From positions 17,030,908 through 17,094,907 of the forward strand of contig NC_092270.1 in the NCBI RefSeq assembly GCF_036320965.1: a DNA stretch of 64,000 nucleotides, given 5' to 3'. The stretch is from Panulirus ornatus (taxonomy: Eukaryota > Arthropoda > Malacostraca > Decapoda > Palinuridae). The translations under genes and the position numbers were made by a program. Each line of letters starts with the position of its first letter. Position 1 is the stretch's first letter. The notes beneath the pieces are model-generated. The model had not been told where the DNA came from and did not search any database. It was given only the letters and a program-made list of their open reading frames with translations. Below, piece after piece: positions 59,712 to 64,000 of the stretch.

Positions 59712-60290
59712 AGACAGTCAGCGAACTCTGGCAGCGTATGCCATACAGAGGAGGTTCCTAAGTACAAAAACCGGCTCAGGTGGGAACAATACCAGAAAGT
59801 ACAGAGACTTTACCGACAGAATAAGTCTGTGGCCGCTGGACTGGTCCTAAAAGGTGACTGGGAGGTACCGCCAACTTTGGTGGGGCCGGAAAGCCTCTAC
59901 CCCTTTTGGGGAGCCCTCTTCTCTCACCCATCTGAGCCAGATGAGCATGTCATTACCAATTGCGACTCAGAACATGGACAACTAGTAGAGGTTATTACCG
60001 CAGGTGAGGGAAAGTGTTGTTCCCTCAGCATGGAGGTCGACGGCAAGCACAAGACTTGGTTCATTAACAAAAGTAGGATGTTCCAAGTCTTGGATAGCGC
60101 TATGGGCTCCATGAATGCTGAGGATGACGATAAGTACCTCGGCATTTGCATTCTTGTCGGAGCAGGAGGAATGTGTAAATTCTACGGTGCCCTGCTAGAA
60201 GAGGGGCTCCATAACATCACCAGAGCCCCTCAACAGTGGATTGCGTTGCTCATGGGACACTTAGTGCCATTAGCTCCATCTAGCCCATGA
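59712..60290 (+). pseudogene. R2-like pre-RT region fused to RT thumb
   Basis: One continuous frame holds the pre-RT segment (KYKNRLRWEQYQKVQRLYR, FWGALFSHPSEPDEHV) and, without a break, the thumb (DSEHGQLVEVITAGEGKC, KHKTWFINKS, DKYLGICI). The fingers and palm, including the FADD box, are absent. This implies an in-frame deletion of roughly 250-300 codons relative to a typical R2 RT. It ends at a stop after GHLVPLAPSSP. Confidence 0.7.
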
Positions 60291-60291
60291 C

Positions 60292-61304
60292 GTGCCCTGT
60301 GCTTACTTCCACTCAGTGGCAGGAGATGGTGGGCTTGGTATACCAGACTTTGTCTCAACTGTCCAACTAAATAAACAAGCCAGGTTCGAGAAATTGCTCA
60401 CCTCGACTGACCCCGTGATTAAGGTGGCTATCTGGGAGCCTGCAGTGTTGAGCAAGCTGCAGCACTGGACTGGACCTGCGTCCATTGCAGGTTGGCAGGC
60501 GAGTAATAAACTCGAATGCCATCGCGTATGGAGGGCCAATCTGATCAGCACCGGTGATGGTGCAGGTCTCGCTCCATCTACTACCGTGCCTCAGGTTAGT
60601 GGATGGGTTAATAGTGGGAACCACTTCCTGTCTGGGTCTGATTATGTGAAGGCCATCCAAGTGAGGATTGGCGCTTTACCCACCCCCACCAGGGCTTCCA
60701 GAGGCTGGCCCGAGATCAACAGCCTGTGTGACACATGTCATAAGCTCGGTACACTTCGGCATATTGCTCAGATGTGCCCAGGTACCCATGGTGTTAGGCT
60801 AAAGAGGCACGATAACATCAGTGCCTATTTGGCCAGGCAATCGAGATGTAGAGGTACGGGGCATCCTGTTTGCCTCGCATTCCGATTTTGGGGTCCTTTA
60901 GGAAGCTGGACATCATGGCCTCCAAAGGCAAAGAGACTTTTATCATCGACACCCAAGTCTCTGGTGTCCATTTCGCACTTTCAGCTACACACAAGTACAA
61001 GTGTAGCTATTATGGCACCCCGAAAGTCCTTCAGGGCGTATGGGATTTCACCAGAAAAGGCACCGTGCACATGACATCTGCCACATTAAATTGGCATGGC
61101 GCATGGTGCCAAGAAAGTGCGAGTGCTCTCAGAGGGTTAGGGCTTACTTACCGGGACCTAGAGGTGTGCTCAGTAAAAGCCCTAACCTGGACCCACTCCC
61201 TTTACAGGATGTGGTCCAAGAGCATAGGTTTGCAATCGGGCCTGCCTTATAAATCTGATGTCTGGGGTGGTGAGGGTGGTTCCCCTTTTGTGCGCTTGTG
61301 GTGA
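60292..61304 (+). pseudogene. R2-like C-terminal CCHC finger and restriction-like endonuclease, frameshifted
   Basis: The first frame (60292-about 60860) carries GGLGIPDFVSTVQLNKQARF and the finger CX2CX7HX4C (CDTCHKLGTLRHIAQMC), followed by LKRHDNI. The endonuclease continues in a second frame (60870-61304): PRIPILGSFRKLDIMASKGK, then ETFIIDTQVSG, KYKCSYYGTPKVLQGVWDFT and TLNWHGAWCQESASALRGLG. The usual PD of the endonuclease core reads LD here. The known function of this domain is site-specific target cleavage. Confidence 0.72.
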
Positions 61305-61568
61305 GCGGGATTAGGCTCTTCTCCCGAAGCTCCAAGGGCAGGTACCAGTTCCTGAGGGCAAATTGTCATAGCAAGCAGTGGGCGCCTTGGCAGGGTCGTC
61401 TGCTACTCCCATATGACTGGCCACACTGGAAGGTGAGTGGTGCTGGGGGTTCTACTGTGTCAGTCAGTAAGGTAAGAGTATCGAACTGTCATCTAACTGC
61501 TGCCTCTCAACCTACTTCTGTCTATGCTATCAGCAGTCTGATCCACCATCTTCCTCTTGGAAGAGCAT

Positions 61569-61775
61569 TAGATAGAAGTAGTCGGTAGGAACATTAGGTA
61601 GGAGCCTCACTAAACACTGTGCTAGAGTTGCCCTCTGCCAGTGGCTTGTTAAGGGTGAGGCATAAAGGCTAAGAAGCAGCATTGGAGTTCACTAGTTATG
61701 GAGACTATTGTTGTGGCCACCCATTTGAGGTAGTTCCAATTGGAATGGGCATAAGAGATATAGGTAGAAGTAGAA
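61569..61775 (-). repeat. Right arm of the fold-back element, outer part
   Basis: Starts with TAGATAGAAGTAGT, the same 14 bp found at 58493-58506. It then gives the reverse complement of 56965-57140 (AGAGTTGCCCTCTGCCAGTG, TTGTTAAGGGTGAGG, TGTGGCCACCC). The position fits an arm interrupted by the R2-like insertion. Confidence 0.75.
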
Positions 61776-61779
61776 GAGA

Positions 61780-63690
61780 AAATTATCAAAATCTTTTGAG
61801 CAGTTCAAAAGTCTTCCAAAAATTTTCAGCACACAGGTCTCCGGTCTGAGCTGTGAGCTTAGCCAATGGGAAGAGCACATGCTGATCATTACTTTCCTGT
61901 CTGTCATATTTACCTCTGCATGATATATTTATTTCTAGTTATTTTTCTTACTTTTTCCTGCACAAGGGACCCATAATGTCTGGCAAATGACATGTAGGTG
62001 TTAGTGTTGGAAGTGTGGGCAAGCATTAAGAAATATGAATATTCAAGTTTTAAGGCAAAATGAAACTAGTAATCATATTTTATTAAGTTTTCAGGAGCAT
62101 GATGGATTTATTTCAAGTATTTCTTTATACTTTATCCTAAGCAAAAGTACAAACATGGTAATATGGTGAAAGCATTTGAGGAAAAGCAACAGTTAGATGT
62201 AAAAAGTGCAGGTTATAAGGTGGTACAGATGATGGTTAAGGTATACAGTTATCCTCTTCTTATATCCTGGCTGTATGATCAGCTAGTGAAAAACAATACA
62301 GTATTTTGAATGCAGCCAGTCAGTGGCTCAGGCCACGTCTTGAAAGTTCTCCTCACTTGAATGTTCTCCTCATTGTCATGTATACTCCAGTGTGGTTACT
62401 TCATTTTTCATCATTTCTGTGTGCTTTTTTGTGCTTGAGACACCCCTAATGTCTGGATAAAGTCACTTAAGAAAGGCAACAGGCTAGTTTGAAAATGTAG
62501 ATAAGGCACACTGAAGCAGCTGGATGTCAGTTTAATGTCTGCCAGAGCTTGGGATTGGTATGTCTTCAGTGAGATCAGTGTTAGAGAATAGGAACAAGGT
62601 CAGAAATTCTGTGTACTTTACCTCTTTCTTAGTTTCTAAGATGGTGATCACTCCAGGAGAAATGGCTGGGCATGTGGAGTGGTGTACCTTAAATTACTAT
62701 TTCTTGTTTTCTCCCGTATGTTTAGATATTTGTCTTATTGTATATAGGTTGTTTTCAAACATATATCTTGTATATACAATCATCATATGTCCTGTAACCA
62801 GTAACACAGTGAAGCCCTCTCAGGTGAATGTTGGTACTCATTTCTTATGGAATCATGTCAAAATGAACTCCTTAAGTGCTGAATTCACTCTCAAGTTTTT
62901 GACTAGGAATGCATCCCCAACACAGTAAGAGATCTATCTTTATTATGGCACATTGTTGGTCTTACTTACTTTGTTGTTAAACTAAGCTTTAGGATGTTCT
63001 TAACATGCAATAATCTTTACTCGATTATGTATGTTTTTTATTTATATAATCTTAGAAATCCTTTTGTGCATCTCTAATGCCTTGCTGAAATCATTAGCAG
63101 GGAAATGATGAATGCCTTTAAAGCAAGTTCTTCAATGAGATTATACGCATGTGTCCAGTGACAGCAATACAGCCTTACCAAAGGTGACTTCAGTTGTGGT
63201 GTAATTTCATACAGGCAGAATTTGGTAACATCCAGTTGTTATAATCAGTGTAATTGTTTCCATGCTCATTTGAATTTCTAGCTAATACTTAATTTCACCA
63301 ATTATCCATTGATTTTATAAACATTCTCCTGCCATAGCTGAAAGAGATATTGCATGTTCAAGTCACTCATGTAAACCATCATAAACGGTGTATATTATAC
63401 AAACTGACATTCTTCCTCTCCTTAAATACAACATCAGCTTATGGAAAGTTAGTTACTTTGGTGATAAATCTGATTAGACTTACAGTAGAACTGTCTTATT
63501 GTCAAATGTATGTTTTAACATTAGAATGTTTAATTGTGAATTGTATTTTAATCTTGACCAAAAAATATTGCCTCAATTTATATATATGTCACATTTCAAT
63601 GTGTTATAGGAAAGGTAGGATTGTCACTAATGCTCAGTTTTACTTAACTTTTATTCTTTCTCAGCTATTCAATACATGATGGGCTTCTAA
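61780..63690. other. AT-rich interval without recognised genes
   Basis: About 1.9 kb. Frames at 62560-62928 and 63350-63679 have no recognised domains, atypical composition and no splice context. I regard them as chance. Confidence 0.55.
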
Positions 63691-64000
63691 GAGATTTATT
63701 TATTTATTAATTCTATTTATTTTGCTTTGTTGCTGTCTCATGCGTTAGCGAGGAAGCACAAGGAAACAGACGAAAGAATGGCCCAACCCACCCACATACA
63801 CATGTATATACATACATGTCCACACATGCAAATATACATACATGTCCACACATGCAAATATACATACCTATACATCTCAATGTATACATATATATACACA
63901 CACAGACATATACATATATACACATGTACATAATTCATACTGTCTGCCTTTATTCATTCCCATCACCACCCCACCACACATGGAATAACAACCCCTTCCC
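63691..64000 (-). mobile_element. RTE-like 3' UTR, continuing beyond the window
   Basis: The tail TTTATTTATTTATTAATTCT at 63696 is followed by TTTGCTTTGTTGCTGTCTCA and the full-length 3' UTR without the 250-bp deletion. A local duplication of ACATGTCCACACATGCAAAT (63815 and 63841, 26-bp spacing) is visible. The rest of the element lies outside. Confidence 0.88.

Larger units (their letters stand above)
58545..61560 (+). mobile_element. R2-clade non-LTR retrotransposon, RT core deleted
   Basis: Domain order on the plus strand is as follows. CPHCGSTKGRH (58938) is a C2H2-like N-terminal finger in a separate frame. A Myb-like motif WTDEEVEHLTRAEA starts at 59025, with SRMVEAIKGLRKKASY after it. 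Then come YQKVQRLYRQNK at 59790 and YPFWGALFSHPSEPDE at 59900. The next residues are already RT thumb (GEGKCCSLSMEVDGKHKTWF, KYLGICI, GLHNITRAPQQ). Then AYFHSVAGDGGLGIPDF, the CCHC finger CDTCHKLGTLRHIAQMC at 60728, and restriction-like endonuclease sequence (KETFIIDTQV at 60931). Several frame breaks make it non-functional. Known R2-type elements often insert at specific targets. Confidence 0.78.

Noticed and set aside
62560..63679. Frames of 122 and 109 codons near the right end
   Set aside because: Low-complexity hydrophobic composition typical of AT-rich non-coding DNA. No domain or signal peptide pattern followed by a plausible protein.

Overview
The window is eukaryotic, most likely from an arthropod and plausibly a decapod crustacean. 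It has no operons. It is rich in (TA)n microsatellites, minisatellites and nested non-LTR retrotransposons, with a few intron-less C2H2 zinc-finger reading frames. The decapod assignment is an inference from repeat style and zinc-finger type; no single-copy marker fixes it.

The dominant component is one family of APE-type non-LTR retrotransposons, called here RTE-like. It has an AP endonuclease with a GDLNA motif, an RT with FMDLEKAYD and FADD motifs, and a C-terminal GRPNWRWKDG motif. More than twenty partial copies on both strands fill about 0-5.9, 12.0-13.4, 18.3-21.1, 22.1-40.8, 45.0-52.7 and 63.7-64 kb. Most lack the 5' half. The only near-complete copies (28.8-31.9 and 33.7-36.9 kb, minus strand) are broken by frameshifts. 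Copies sit in one another's A/T-rich tails, often tail-to-tail. One subfamily shares a ~250 bp deletion in the 3' UTR. A ~235 bp SINE-like derivative joins the 5' head of the element to a 3' tail of the same type.

5.96-11.6 kb holds two arrays of one 33-bp minisatellite in opposite orientation. Related outer flanks make the whole an inverted repeat, and a separate 32-bp minisatellite lies in the loop. The long reading frames there are an artefact of a 33-bp unit without stops. 27.5-37.5 kb is a nearly identical ~4.98 kb tandem duplication whose breakpoints fall at matching points in two RTE-like copies, as expected for unequal recombination or an assembly duplication.

Probable host coding material is a seven-finger C2H2 frame at 40.97-41.57 kb and a larger C2H2 array at 53.6-56 kb. 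The latter is open for 313 codons, then broken by a linker nonsense codon, a 2-bp deletion and decaying fingers. Weaker candidates are a possible exon near 15.6 kb and an unidentified minus-strand coding-like stretch at 21.66-21.97 kb. A hAT-type transposase C-terminal relic lies at 43.6-44.0 kb.

56.96-61.78 kb is a long imperfect inverted repeat (fold-back element). Its right arm appears to be interrupted by an R2-clade element with a Myb-like N-terminus, a CCHC finger and restriction-like endonuclease, but with the RT catalytic core deleted. The remaining intervals (13.4-18.3, 52.7-53.6 and 61.8-63.7 kb) look like intron or intergenic DNA without supportable genes. Splice structure, promoters and expression cannot be determined from the sequence alone.
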